A stretch of DNA of 11,019 nucleotides from Bacillota bacterium (lineage in GTDB: Bacteria > Bacillota > Dehalobacteriia > UBA4068 > UBA4997), in the NCBI GenBank assembly GCA_017398165.1, contig JAFQHB010000023.1, positions 1-11,019 on the forward strand. The letters are read 5' to 3'. This document shows, one piece after another, positions 1-8,334 of the stretch. A program made the position numbers and the translations under genes. The notes below the pieces were generated by a model. That model saw only the letters and a program-made list of their open reading frames with translations. It had not been told where the DNA came from and did no database searches. Every line of letters begins with the position of its first letter. Position 1 is the first letter of the stretch.

Positions 1-2
1 AT

Positions 3-638
3 TATGCCGGGGGTGTGATCAATATCGGTCTGACGGGGGATATCGAGCTGACTCTGGATGATATCAACGTGCAGGCGCTGGCAGTGACGGCTAATGTAGA
101 GCTGCAAAAGCAGGATAACTCTACGGCATCGGTAATGATAGGCTATAACGGCAAGGCGCTGCTGGAAGAGCCCTACGAGGTGCAGCCTTTTAACGATCTT
201 TCCGGCGGGGACGGCGATTACATCTATTATTCGGACAGTCAGGCGATGTATGTGGTGCCGGTACGGGTAGACGCCGTATCCGGTGATGTGACTGACCAGC
301 AGCGTATTGCGGCGGTATTGGACGTCTGGGCTGCCGGGCCGCCGAGAGACAGCGGTGTTTACAGCAGCCTGCCGGTTGGTGTGGAGCTGTTGGACGTGGC
401 GCTGGATGGGCGTGCGCTGGTGCTGGATTTCAGCGATGAATTGCTGCAGATGGGCGGTACGGCGCAGGAACAGGTGTTCTTTAGCAGTTTGCTGGCGACG
501 CTGCGGAGCTATCCGGTGGATACGGTACAGCTGCTGGTGAACGGCCAGGCGGCGGCTTCGTTATCGCATGGCACGGATATCAGCCTGCCGATCGCGGTAT
601 CGCATGATTTCGCGGCGATCAACCGGGTGGTGCAGTAA
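3..638 (+). CDS. GerMN-domain protein, 5' end cut by window edge
   Basis: The frame is open from the first complete codon to the TAA at 636-638, so the real start lies before the window; the GTG at 15 has no ribosome binding site and is probably internal. GerMN domains occur in GerM of spore formers and in many envelope lipoproteins of Bacillota; their biochemical role is not settled. The complete copy covers roughly the last 115 residues: a VPVRVD strand, a segment with GVELLDVALDGRALVLDFSDEL, then a helix with FFSSLLATL and the strand VQLLVNGQ. The first 55 residues (GVINIGLTGDIELTL, later VMIGYNGKALL) look like the end of a second GerMN copy, as in two-domain GerM. A signal peptide cannot be judged because the N-terminus is missing. 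A terminator follows directly, so this ends its transcription unit. The family call is fairly safe; a specific role in sporulation is not shown. Confidence 0.75.
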   Translation, partial: YAGGVINIGLTGDIELTLDDINVQALAVTANVELQKQDNSTASVMIGYNGKALLEEPYEVQPFNDLSGGDGDYIYYSDSQAMYVVPVRVDAVSGDVTDQQRIAAVLDVWAAGPPRDSGVYSSLPVGVELLDVALDGRALVLDFSDELLQMGGTAQEQVFFSSLLATLRSYPVDTVQLLVNGQAAASLSHGTDISLPIAVSHDFAAINRVVQ

Positions 639-652
639 GCATACCAAAAAGA

Positions 653-690
653 AGCGTCTGCCGGACTGCAGGCGCTTTTGGTGCGTTTTT
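653..690 (+). terminator. Intrinsic terminator after GerMN gene
   Basis: The arms AGCGTCTGC (653-661) and GCAGGCGCT (668-676) pair over 9 bp with one G-U pair and a 6-base loop. Two T stretches follow, TTTT ending at 679 and TTTTT at 686-690. It begins 15 bases after the stop codon. Confidence 0.7.
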
Positions 691-893
691 GTTGGTAAGT
701 TCGGTGCAAAATTTCGGTATAAACAATAGTAAGGTTTTGGGGCTGCCGCGCAGCTTGCCGCTGCGTACCGTCGGTCTGTGCCCGATAGGATATGCTCATA
801 TAGGTATTCGGGAGAGTTCTGGTTTGTAGTTTATATAAAAGGAAGTTTGCAGCTTTTTAATAATGTGGTAGGTTGGGCGAGGAGGAATTTGTG

Positions 894-1718
894 ATGAATA
901 AGGATATTTTGCAGGGCAAGCGGATGGCTGTGCTGGGCAGCGGCAATATGGCGGCGGCTATTGGCCGGGGTATGGCGGCACAGGGTTTGCCGCTGGCACT
1001 GTGCTTTTATGATCTGGATACTGCCAAGGCTGCGGCACTGGCAGATGAATTGGGGCAGTATGCTGCGGCGACACTGGCGGCGGCACTGGATGGTGCAGAT
1101 ATCATACTGCTGGCGGTAAAGCCGCAATCTATGGACGAACTGATGGCAGAGCTGGCGCCGCTGGTGCGCGGCGGGCAGTTGGTGGTATCTATTGCGGCGG
1201 GCATACCGCTGGCGTATTATCAGGCCAAGCTGCCGGGGCTGGCGGTAGTGCGTGCTATGCCCAATACCTCGGCGGCGGTGCAGGCGGCTATCACCGGCCT
1301 GATGGCGGGTGAGCTGGCGACTGCGGAGCACCGGCAGATGGCCGAGGGTATATTCTCGGCTGTGGGCAGCAGCCTGTGGATCGATGAGAAAGACATTCAT
1401 GCACTGATCGCGGTATCGGGCAGCGGCCCGGCGTACTTTTATTACTTCACCGAGTGTCTGGCGGCGGCGGGCGAAAAGCTGGGGTTGACGCCTGAGGTGG
1501 CGATGGCGCTGGCCCGGCAGACTGCGGTAGGCTCCGGCCGGATGCTGGCCGAGCGGGAAGAGGATGCTGCTGCCCTGCGGGTACAGGTGACGTCTAAGGG
1601 CGGCACTACGGCGGCGGCACTGGCAGTATGGCAGGAGAAGCTGCCGGGGCTGACGGATGAGGCGCTGGCGGCCTGTGCCGGGCGCAGCCGTGAGATGGCG
1701 GAGGAAAGCGGCTATTAA
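894..1718 (+). CDS. proC: Pyrroline-5-carboxylate reductase
   Basis: Reduces 1-pyrroline-5-carboxylate to L-proline with NAD(P)H in the cytoplasm, the last step of proline synthesis. The 274-residue product has the usual family length. A Rossmann fold opens with GSGNMA (residues 15-20). The MPNT motif is at 122-125. The family signature follows at 175-181 (SGSGPAY), then a helical dimerisation region with TSKGGTT at 233-239. I chose ATG 894 because GGAGG at 881-885 lies 8 bases before it; GTG 891 is 5 bases away and also possible, while the upstream TTG at 873 would place the ribosome binding site inside the gene. It stands alone, with 255 bases before it and 241 after. Alanine codons are mostly GCG and GCA, typical of the chromosomal part of this window. 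I found no convincing promoter. Confidence 0.95.
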   Translation: MNKDILQGKRMAVLGSGNMAAAIGRGMAAQGLPLALCFYDLDTAKAAALADELGQYAAATLAAALDGADIILLAVKPQSMDELMAELAPLVRGGQLVVSIAAGIPLAYYQAKLPGLAVVRAMPNTSAAVQAAITGLMAGELATAEHRQMAEGIFSAVGSSLWIDEKDIHALIAVSGSGPAYFYYFTECLAAAGEKLGLTPEVAMALARQTAVGSGRMLAEREEDAAALRVQVTSKGGTTAAALAVWQEKLPGLTDEALAACAGRSREMAEESGY

Positions 1719-1959
1719 GGAGTACGGGAGTTGCTGTTGGTAACCGCTCGGTTGGGGTTTGTCCAGCGCTTACTTCCGGACACTGTGCGTTGTGGGCCGG
1801 TGTGCGTGGTAAAAACTAAATGGGGTGAGTGGGGAGACGGGAATTCTCGGGCGTGGTACATCCCTTCAAAACCAGTTAAGTTTTGTAAAAACTGCTTAAA
1901 ATTCAGAAAAAACATAAAATGATGTGATGGTATATTGACAGCGAGAAGAGGTAAAACTG
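1719..1959. other. Long atypical spacer between proC and degV
   Basis: This 241-base spacer holds no gene I can support. Its first 150 bases are GC-rich and its last 80 A-rich. Both strands are open over about 190 bases (1731-1922 on +, 1715-1915 on -), but neither frame has a ribosome binding site or a recognisable protein. The A-rich end probably contains the degV promoter. The GC-rich part could be a dispersed intergenic repeat, which cannot be tested from one copy. Confidence 0.4.
1928..1936 (+). promoter_or_regulatory. Possible extended -10 promoter for degV
   Basis: TG at 1928-1929, one base, then TATATT at 1931-1936 fits an extended -10 element 24 bases before the degV start. No good -35 box lies 17 bases upstream, where the sequence is an A-rich run; this is acceptable for extended -10 promoters but leaves the call weak. 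Confidence 0.35.
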
Positions 1960-2805
1960 ATGATTAGAATTGTAACTGACAGTAGTTGTGATCTGCCTGT
2001 TGAATTGGTGGAGCGTTATGGTATACGCGTGGTGCCGATGAGCATTAACTTTGGCGATGACAGTTATTCCGATGGCGAGACTATCGGCGTTGATGAGTTT
2101 TATACCCGGCTGCAGTCAGGGGATTTCCCCAAGACGTCTTATCCGCCGCTGGGGCGTTTCGTGCAGGTGCTGGATGCCGAGATGGCAGCAGGCAACGAGG
2201 TGCTGATAATCACTCTGGCCAAGGCACTCTCCGGCTGTTATGACAGCGTGAGTATGCTGCTGGAAGAATACCCGGCAGACCGTGTGGCGGTTTTTGATTC
2301 CAAGGCGGCTACGCTGGCGCAGGGTGCTGTGGTGCTGGCGGCGGCACGTATGGTGGAGGCCGGGGCGAGCTATCAGCAGGTGAAAGAAGCTATGCCCGGC
2401 ATCATCGCACGAAAGGCGGGCTATGGCGCTATCAATAACCTGACCTATCTGGCGCGCGGCGGGCGTATCGGCGGTGCGACAGCGGCACTGGCGACTGCGT
2501 TGAACATCAAACCCATCATCAGTATCTGCGATGACGGCTCTCTGGAGGCCGGTCAGAAAGTGCGTGGTATGGCCAAGGCCATCAACTGGGTAGTGGAGCG
2601 TTTGAAGCAGGAGGGTACCGATTTCAGCTCTACCACTATATTTATCGGCTATATTCTGCAGCAGGATGCAGCCGGGCAGATGGCGGAGCGTATGCGTGCC
2701 GAGCTGACGCTGGGCGAGGTAATGATCTGCCCGATCGGGCCTACGGTGGGTACGCATCTGGGCCCCGGTGCTGTCGGTGTGTTTTATCTGAAGCCTGAGA
2801 ATTAA
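1960..2805 (+). CDS. degV: DegV family fatty-acid-binding protein
   Basis: DegV/FakB proteins bind a fatty acid and present it to the kinase FakA, which phosphorylates it for phospholipid synthesis. The 281-residue product has normal family length and shows the main motifs: TDSSCDLP at 6-13, KTSYPP at 58-63 where the family usually has TSQP, SGCYDSV at 91-97, FDSKAATLAQG at 112-122, LARGGRIGG at 164-172, and IGPTVGTHLGPGAVG at 259-273 with His266 in the ligand-pocket position. Start ATG 1960 follows AGAGGT by 7 bases. The cysteine desulfurase starts 38 bases after its stop with no terminator between, so the two are probably co-transcribed. No fakA is visible here, which is common because genomes often carry several degV paralogs away from fakA. 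The bound lipid cannot be predicted. Confidence 0.92.
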   Translation: MIRIVTDSSCDLPVELVERYGIRVVPMSINFGDDSYSDGETIGVDEFYTRLQSGDFPKTSYPPLGRFVQVLDAEMAAGNEVLIITLAKALSGCYDSVSMLLEEYPADRVAVFDSKAATLAQGAVVLAAARMVEAGASYQQVKEAMPGIIARKAGYGAINNLTYLARGGRIGGATAALATALNIKPIISICDDGSLEAGQKVRGMAKAINWVVERLKQEGTDFSSTTIFIGYILQQDAAGQMAERMRAELTLGEVMICPIGPTVGTHLGPGAVGVFYLKPEN

Positions 2806-2843
2806 CAGCCTGATAATCAAATAAAGCGGGAGGCAGAGGCGAT

Positions 2844-4007
2844 ATGAGCAAACAGCCGATGCAGGAGATATATTTTGATAATTCAGCAACGACACCGGTG
2901 CTGCCGGAGGTGGCAGAAACAGCGGTGCGCCTGATGTGTGAGGATTTTGGCAATCCCTCGGCACTTTACCGGCGGGGTGTGGCGGCCGAAAAGCTGCTGC
3001 AGCAGGCACGGGTGACGCTGGCACGCTCGATCAATGCCAGACCGGAGGAGATCATTTTTACCTCGGGCGGCACAGAATCGAACAACACCGTGCTGCGCGG
3101 GGTGATGCAGGCGGCCAAAAGGCGCGGCAAACACCTGATTATATCGGCGGTGGAGCATCCCTCGGTATTGCAGACGGCGGAAGCGCTGCGTGATGAAGGC
3201 TTTGAGCTGGATATGCTGCCGGTGGATGACAAATGCCGGGTAAGCCCTGCGGCGCTGCAGGAATTGCTGCGCCCGGATACCGTGCTGGTGAGTGTGATGC
3301 TGGTGAATAACGAAGTCGGCACCATACAGCCGGTGGCCGAGCTGGCACGGGTCATCAGGGCGGCGGGCAGCCAGGCGTTGCTGCACGTGGATGCGGTGCA
3401 GGCCTATGGCAAGCTGCCTGTTGACGTGCGGGCGATGGGTATTGATCTGCTTTCCGTCAGCGGGCACAAGCTGCACGCGCCCAAGGGGACAGGCTTTATG
3501 TATGCCGCAAAGGGTGTCCGCTGGCTGCCGTTGCTGACCGGCGGCGGGCAGGAGAGCAACCGCCGATCCGGTACCGAGAACACGCCGGGTATATGTGCGC
3601 TGGGTCAGGCGGCCGAGCTGGCACACCGGCATATGGCCGAGCGGCAGAGCCGGGTAACTGCGGTGCGGCAGCATCTGCTGGCCGGGCTGGCCGGGCTGCC
3701 GGACTGGCAGATCAACGGGCCGGAGGATGGGCTGCCGAATGTATTGAATATCAGCTTTGGCGGCATCAAGAGTGAGGTACTGCTGCATATGCTGGAGACT
3801 GAAGGCTTGTGTGTGTCGAGTGGTTCGGCCTGTGCGGCCAAAAAGGACAAGCTGAGTCACGTCCTGACGGCGATGGGCTGCCCGCGCAGCCGTATCGAGG
3901 GAGCTATACGGTTTAGCTTTTCCTGCCTGAATACCGAGGATGAGGCGGATGCTGCGGCGGGGATCGTTTGCCGGGCGGTGAGCGAGCTGCGGGAGCTGCT
4001 GCGGTGA
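2844..4007 (+). CDS. Cysteine desulfurase, NifS/IscS type
   Basis: A PLP enzyme that takes sulfur from L-cysteine, giving alanine and an enzyme persulfide. The 387-residue fold-type I aminotransferase protein begins with the YFDNSATTP motif (10-18). It has TSGGTESNN at 73-81, EHPSV with the PLP-stacking His105 region (104-108), HVDAVQAYGK at 181-190, SGHK with the PLP lysine at 209, and the catalytic Cys330 in SSGSACAAKK. The flexible loop around Cys330 is long, as in class I (IscS/NifS) desulfurases rather than SufS. ATG 2844 is preceded by GGGAGG at 2828-2833. The next gene is thiI, 72 bases downstream. In Bacillus such a dedicated desulfurase (NifZ) feeds ThiI for tRNA thiolation, and the same role is likely here. 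No iscU or other iron-sulfur scaffold gene is adjacent, which favours tRNA modification over general cluster assembly. Confidence 0.93.
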   Translation: MSKQPMQEIYFDNSATTPVLPEVAETAVRLMCEDFGNPSALYRRGVAAEKLLQQARVTLARSINARPEEIIFTSGGTESNNTVLRGVMQAAKRRGKHLIISAVEHPSVLQTAEALRDEGFELDMLPVDDKCRVSPAALQELLRPDTVLVSVMLVNNEVGTIQPVAELARVIRAAGSQALLHVDAVQAYGKLPVDVRAMGIDLLSVSGHKLHAPKGTGFMYAAKGVRWLPLLTGGGQESNRRSGTENTPGICALGQAAELAHRHMAERQSRVTAVRQHLLAGLAGLPDWQINGPEDGLPNVLNISFGGIKSEVLLHMLETEGLCVSSGSACAAKKDKLSHVLTAMGCPRSRIEGAIRFSFSCLNTEDEADAAAGIVCRAVSELRELLR

Positions 4008-4079
4008 TAAAGGCCTGGGAGTGCAATTTTTAATTACGCTGATATTAAGTCGGTGTGACAGAGGGAGTTTGGGGTATAT

Positions 4080-5282
4080 ATGGAAACGACGCAGAATCTG
4101 CTGATGATAAAATATGGTGAGATCGGCCTGAAAGGCAAGAACAAGAGTATGTTTATCAATCGGCTGGTGAGGAATATCGAGGTGGCGCTGGAGGGGCTGG
4201 AGCCGCGCAAGGTCAGCTCTGAGATGGGGCGCATTATGGTGCCGGTGCTGGGCGATATGCAGGAAGTGACCGAGCGTCTGCAGAGAGTCTTTGGTATTTA
4301 TGCCATCTGCCCGGTGGCGGCGGTGAAGAAAGACCTTGGCGCAGTGCAGAAAGCGGCACTGGAGGTATTGGAGGCGACGCTGCCGGACGGGGGTTCTTTT
4401 AAGGTGGAGAGCCGTCGTGCGGATAAGACTTTCCCGATGACCTCGCCGGAGATCAGCAAGGCAGTGGGCGGATATATTTTTGCTCAGGCGCCGGACGGCA
4501 AATTCCGTGCCGATATGCGGCGGCCGGAGTATACCCTGAATGTGGAGATACGCGGCGAGGCGGCTTATATTTATTGCGGCTCGCTGCCGGGGGCCAAGGG
4601 TATGCCGGTGGGTACCGGCGGGCGTGCCGTGGTGATGCTTTCGGGCGGTATCGACAGCCCGGTGGCGGCCTGGATGGCGATGAAGCGCGGCGTTACCGTG
4701 GAGGCTGTGCATTTTGAGAGCTTTCCTTTCACCAGTGAGCGTGCCAAGGAGAAAGTGCTGGATCTGGCGCAGGTGCTGGCGGGCTGGCATAACGTGCCGG
4801 TCAAGGTGCATTGTGTGCATTTCACCGATATCCAGAAGGCGATACATACGGCCTGCCCGGAGGAATACGGCATCACCATTATGCGGCGCTTTATGTTCCG
4901 CCTGGCCGAGCGTATCGCGCGCAAGAATGCGGCACTGGCTATCTATACCGGCGAGAGTGTAGGACAGGTGGCCAGCCAGACGCTGGAGAGTATGTATACC
5001 ATCAATAACGTCACCAATATGCCGGTGCTGCGGCCGCTGATCGGCTTTGACAAAGAGGAGATCGTGGAGCGTGCCCAGCGTATCGGTACGTTTGACATCT
5101 CCATCCGTCCGTATGAGGATTGCTGTACGGTGTTCTTGCCGGCACATCCCAAGATCAAGCCGCGTCTGGCGGAGGCCAAAGAGATGGAGCGCGCGCTGGA
5201 TATCGAGGCATTGATCGAGCAGGCTCTGGAGAATACCGAGACACTGCTGATCGGGCCGGACGGAGCGATCGATAAGCAATAG
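4080..5282 (+). CDS. thiI: tRNA 4-thiouridine synthetase ThiI
   Basis: Uses ATP and a persulfide to convert uridine 8 of tRNA to 4-thiouridine; in some bacteria it also supplies sulfur for the thiamine thiazole. The 400-residue protein has an N-terminal ferredoxin-like region (KYGEIGLKGKN, 11-21), a THUMP tRNA-binding domain to about residue 165, and a PP-loop ATPase domain with SGGIDSP at 188-194. Near the end PYEDCC (344-349) carries two adjacent cysteines where the family has its catalytic-domain cysteine. The C-terminal rhodanese domain of the E. coli enzyme (482 residues) is absent, so sulfur is probably handed over directly by the desulfurase encoded upstream. ATG 4080 has GAGGGAG at 4061-4067 and a closer GGGG at 4071-4074. 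rnr begins 55 bases after the stop, across a small tandem repeat. Confidence 0.95.
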   Translation: METTQNLLMIKYGEIGLKGKNKSMFINRLVRNIEVALEGLEPRKVSSEMGRIMVPVLGDMQEVTERLQRVFGIYAICPVAAVKKDLGAVQKAALEVLEATLPDGGSFKVESRRADKTFPMTSPEISKAVGGYIFAQAPDGKFRADMRRPEYTLNVEIRGEAAYIYCGSLPGAKGMPVGTGGRAVVMLSGGIDSPVAAWMAMKRGVTVEAVHFESFPFTSERAKEKVLDLAQVLAGWHNVPVKVHCVHFTDIQKAIHTACPEEYGITIMRRFMFRLAERIARKNAALAIYTGESVGQVASQTLESMYTINNVTNMPVLRPLIGFDKEEIVERAQRIGTFDISIRPYEDCCTVFLPAHPKIKPRLAEAKEMERALDIEALIEQALENTETLLIGPDGAIDKQ

Positions 5283-5314
5283 CAGATAACAAACAGATAG
5301 CAGATAACAGATAG
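5281..5314 (+). repeat. Short tandem repeat between thiI and rnr
   Basis: AGCAGATAACA occurs at 5281-5291 and again at 5299-5309 with a period of 18 bases, and each copy is followed by a further CAGAT/AGAT fragment. The first copy overlaps the thiI stop codon. No function is apparent; it may be replication slippage. Confidence 0.6.
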
Positions 5315-5337
5315 TGTGCGGGAAGTGCAGGAGAGAT

Positions 5338-7281
5338 ATGACAGCTAAGAGAGTGAGCAGGGCAAAAACAGGTAAAACGCCGGGTGGTGCGGGGCAGAGC
5401 AAGCGGCGCTCCAGAAGTGCCGGCGCAGATATCGGCGGGCGTATTGAGAGACGCAGCGCCGGGCGTGGCAGCGGACGTGGGGCAGAGCGTGCCTCCGGGT
5501 ATCGGGAGCGCAGACCGCAGCAGGAGATCGTGGCCGAGGGCTACGTGATGCTGAGTGAGCGCGGCTATGGCTTCGTGCGGACGCAGAATGCCGAATGGCC
5601 GGATATCTTCATCCCGGAGCGGGCACTGCACGGTGCGACCAGCCATGATACCGTGCGTATCGGCATCTTTACCGACCTGAAGCCGGAGCAGATCAACAAA
5701 GAGAGCAGACTCCACGGCGAGGTGCAGGAGGTGCTGCATCACATCGACCCGGATGAGGTGGTGGACGGCAGCGGCCGGGATGTCGAGATGGTGTTGTGGC
5801 AGAACGGTCTGGATGAGGCTTTCCCCGATGATGTGCTGCGCGAGGCGGCTTATGTGCCGCAGGAAGTGAGCGAGGGCGAGCTGGCCGGGCGGCGGGATTG
5901 CCGGGATATGCCGCTGGTAACGATCGATGGCAAAGACAGCCGGGATTTTGACGATGCGGTGTATTGCCGCAGAGAGCCTGACGGTAATTACTTCCTGAGT
6001 GTGCATATCGCGGACGTATCGCATTACGTGCTGCCGCGCACAGCGTTGGAGATGGAGGCTTTCCGCCGGGGTACCAGCGTGTATCTGCCCGATCGTGTGC
6101 TGCCGATGCTGCCTTTTGAGCTTTCCAACGGTATCTGCAGCCTGAACGAGGGTGTGACACGCCTGACTCTGGGCTGCGATATGACTTTTTCTCCTGCCGG
6201 GCGGCTGCTGGCGCGGGATATTTACCCGGCATATATACAGGTAAGCCGTCGTCTGGATTATGACACTGTGAACGAAGCTCTGCTGGAGCATAATGCGGCG
6301 GCAGAGCAAAAGCTGGCGGAACAGATGCCTATGCTGCTGGCGCTGAAAGAACTGCGGGATATCCTGCTGCACAAGCGTCTGGCAGCGGGTATGCTGAATT
6401 TTGACTTCCCCGAGATCAAGGTGGTGCTGGATGAGGCAGGCAGGGTGGCGGATATCTACCCGCGGCGCACGCGTCTGGCCGAATCAATGATCGAGCAGGC
6501 GATGCTGGCAGCCAACGAGACGGTAGCCAAAGTCTTTCATAAGCTGGGGCAGCCGCTGGTGCATCGCGTACACAGCGGGCCGGAGGGTGAGAAGCTGCTG
6601 GCGCTGAATCAGACACTGCACGCCTGTGGCTACCCGGAGCTCGGCGCGGATGAGACGGAGGACATCCACCCGCGCGATCTGCAGCAGATACTGGCACAGG
6701 CCGAGGGCACGCCGGAGGCATCGGTGCTGCAGGTGATGGCACTGCGCAGTATGGCGCACGCCGAATATACCAACAAGCCCACCGGGCATTTTGGTCTGGC
6801 GGCCAAGTATTATTGCCATTTTACATCGCCTATACGGCGCTATGCCGATCTGGCGGTGCATCGTTCGGTCAAGCAGTTTTTGCAGACGGCGGATAACGCT
6901 ATGGCGGCCAAAGATCTGGCCAGATATACCAAGCGTGCCGGTGTGCAGGCATCGCTGCGCGAGAGAGTGGCCGAGGAGGCCGAGCGTGCGGCGGTGCGTA
7001 TGAAATGCTGCCTGTATATGCAGCGGCATATCGGTGAGGTCTACCCGGCCGTTATCTCCGGTGTGGCGGCCAAGGCCATATTCCTGGAACTGGCGAATGG
7101 TATAGAGGGGCGCATCAGCGTGGATGATCTGCCGTATGATGATTATGTATATATGCCGGAGCTGCTGGCGCTGGCCGGCAAGGAGCGCACCTACAAGCTG
7201 GGGCGGACGATGAATGTGCGTGTCGCCCGGGTAGAGCTTTTGGAGAAGCGTATCATATTCACCCCGGCCGAGGATGAGTGA
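5338..7281 (+). CDS. rnr: Ribonuclease R, short form
   Basis: A 3'-to-5' exoribonuclease that degrades structured RNA and, with SmpB-tmRNA, non-stop mRNA. The 647-residue product has a basic N-terminal tail (18 Arg/Lys in residues 1-60, with RGSGRG), one clear cold-shock domain (about 64-110, GYGFV and DIFIP), the RNB catalytic domain (about 190-510) and an S1 domain (about 564-637). The RNB metal-site motif TIDGKDSRDFDDAV at 195-208 supplies Asp197, Asp203, Asp205 and Asp206; HFTSPIRRYADLAVHR at 494-509 is the family signature. E. coli and B. subtilis RNase R have about 813 and 779 residues and two cold-shock domains. Here the second seems largely missing: the sequence runs from the first domain to the GEVQEVL segment within about 20 residues. 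I chose ATG 5338 with AGGAG at 5329-5333; GTG 5314 has no ribosome binding site. smpB follows 54 bases later. Confidence 0.93.
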   Translation: MTAKRVSRAKTGKTPGGAGQSKRRSRSAGADIGGRIERRSAGRGSGRGAERASGYRERRPQQEIVAEGYVMLSERGYGFVRTQNAEWPDIFIPERALHGATSHDTVRIGIFTDLKPEQINKESRLHGEVQEVLHHIDPDEVVDGSGRDVEMVLWQNGLDEAFPDDVLREAAYVPQEVSEGELAGRRDCRDMPLVTIDGKDSRDFDDAVYCRREPDGNYFLSVHIADVSHYVLPRTALEMEAFRRGTSVYLPDRVLPMLPFELSNGICSLNEGVTRLTLGCDMTFSPAGRLLARDIYPAYIQVSRRLDYDTVNEALLEHNAAAEQKLAEQMPMLLALKELRDILLHKRLAAGMLNFDFPEIKVVLDEAGRVADIYPRRTRLAESMIEQAMLAANETVAKVFHKLGQPLVHRVHSGPEGEKLLALNQTLHACGYPELGADETEDIHPRDLQQILAQAEGTPEASVLQVMALRSMAHAEYTNKPTGHFGLAAKYYCHFTSPIRRYADLAVHRSVKQFLQTADNAMAAKDLARYTKRAGVQASLRERVAEEAERAAVRMKCCLYMQRHIGEVYPAVISGVAAKAIFLELANGIEGRISVDDLPYDDYVYMPELLALAGKERTYKLGRTMNVRVARVELLEKRIIFTPAEDE

Positions 7282-7318
7282 CGGCGTGCATAATTGCCGC
7301 CAATGCCGGGGATATTGA

Positions 7319-7326
7319 GGAGGAGG
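7319..7326 (+). promoter_or_regulatory. Strong ribosome binding site fixing the smpB start
   Basis: GGAGGAGG lies 9 bases before ATG 7336. A TTG-started frame from 7294 would run through this site and add 14 residues, several of them arginines translated from it, so the longer start is unlikely. Confidence 0.75.
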
Positions 7327-7335
7327 CGCCGGGGA

Positions 7336-7809
7336 ATGGCCGGTAAAACTAACGGTAAGAATATAATAGATAACCGCAAGGCACGGCACGAGTACACTTT
7401 TCTGGAGACTTATGAAGCCGGTATCGAGCTGCGTGGTACTGAGGTAAAATCCTTGCGTGCCGGCAAGGGTAATATGAACGAGGCCTACGCACATATTGAA
7501 AAAGGTGAGATTTGGTTGTATAATATGCATATCAGCCCGTATGACTTCGGTAATATCAACAACCACGAGGAGCGGCGGCCGCGGCGTTTGCTGCTGCACA
7601 AGGCGGAGATTGCATCGCTATATGCCAAAGTGCGTGAGAAAGGCCTGACACTGGTGCCGGTGCGGATGTATTTCAGCGGGGCGCTGGTAAAGGTAGAGCT
7701 GGCACTGGCGCGCGGCAAGAAGCTCTATGATAAGCGTGAAGCACTGGCCAATAAGGACACGCAGCGCCAGGTAGACAGAGCGCTGAAGGAAATGCGCCGT
7801 GAATTTTAG
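7336..7809 (+). CDS. smpB: SsrA-binding protein SmpB
   Basis: Binds tmRNA and positions it in the empty A site of stalled ribosomes, mimicking the missing codon-anticodon pairing. The 157-residue product has the usual length. It shows NRKARHEYTFLETYEAGIEL near the start (13-32), GTEVKSLRAGKGN at 34-46, the NMHISPY segment at 63-69, NINNHEERRPRRLLLHK at 73-89, and a basic C-terminal tail (KLYDKREALANKD to the end) that enters the mRNA channel in known structures. It lies 54 bases after rnr and 103 bases before ssrA, so the ribosome-rescue genes are clustered. A weak terminator begins at its stop codon, which suggests that ssrA is transcribed separately. Confidence 0.97.
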   Translation: MAGKTNGKNIIDNRKARHEYTFLETYEAGIELRGTEVKSLRAGKGNMNEAYAHIEKGEIWLYNMHISPYDFGNINNHEERRPRRLLLHKAEIASLYAKVREKGLTLVPVRMYFSGALVKVELALARGKKLYDKREALANKDTQRQVDRALKEMRREF

Positions 7810-7852
7810 CCGGGATTTGATCAGCGGCAGAGCGATCCCGGCGCAAGTTTTT
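7809..7852 (+). terminator. Possible terminator after smpB
   Basis: GCCGGGAT (7809-7816, starting in the stop codon) pairs with ATCCCGGC (7835-7842), 8 bp with an 18-base loop. TTTTT follows at 7848-7852 after a 5-base gap. The large loop and short T run make it moderate at best. The remaining 60 bases before ssrA should hold its promoter, but I cannot pick a convincing -35/-10 pair. Confidence 0.4.
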
Positions 7853-7912
7853 GGCGGCGTCGGCTGTATTTATGTCAGATGAGCCGGGCAGGGTGGGCTC
7901 TCACAATATTAT

Positions 7913-8267
<355 letters not shown>

Positions 8268-8277
8268 CGATTAACGC

Positions 8278-8334
8278 AACACTTTAGATGCCGTAGGCCA
8301 AACGCCTACGGCATCAAGTGTTTCCGGGCTTTTT
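8278..8334 (+). terminator. Terminator-like hairpin after ssrA
   Basis: GATGCCGTAGGC (8287-8298) and GCCTACGGCATC (8304-8315) form a perfect 12-bp stem with a 5-base loop. AACACTT (8278-8284) and AAGTGTT (8316-8322) extend it by 7 bp past a 2-base bulge. TTT and, after CCGGGC, TTTTT (8330-8334) follow. The T run is displaced from the stem, so termination may be incomplete. It probably ends ssrA transcription. Confidence 0.6.

Noticed and set aside
749..765. Small hairpin CGCAGC/GCTGCG upstream of proC
   Set aside because: Only 6 bp with no T run; expected by chance in GC-rich sequence.
824..866. Possible promoter for proC (TTGTAG with a TAATAA-like -10)
   Set aside because: The spacing between the two boxes is about 28 bases, far from the 16-18 needed, and no better pair was found.
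1715..1922. Small open frames on both strands between proC and degV
   Set aside because: Neither has a ribosome binding site or recognisable protein; the + frame uses a TTG start and ends in the A-rich promoter region.
2883..5402. Very long open frame on the minus strand (839 codons) opposite the desulfurase and thiI genes
   Set aside because: It is the mirror of two well-conserved genes in GC-rich DNA, is full of His, Arg and Gln as such mirror frames are, and matches no protein I know.
5155..7599. Long minus-strand open frames opposite rnr and smpB
   Set aside because: Same reason: they lie antisense to genes with clear catalytic motifs, have no ribosome binding sites, and show His/Arg/Gln-rich composition.
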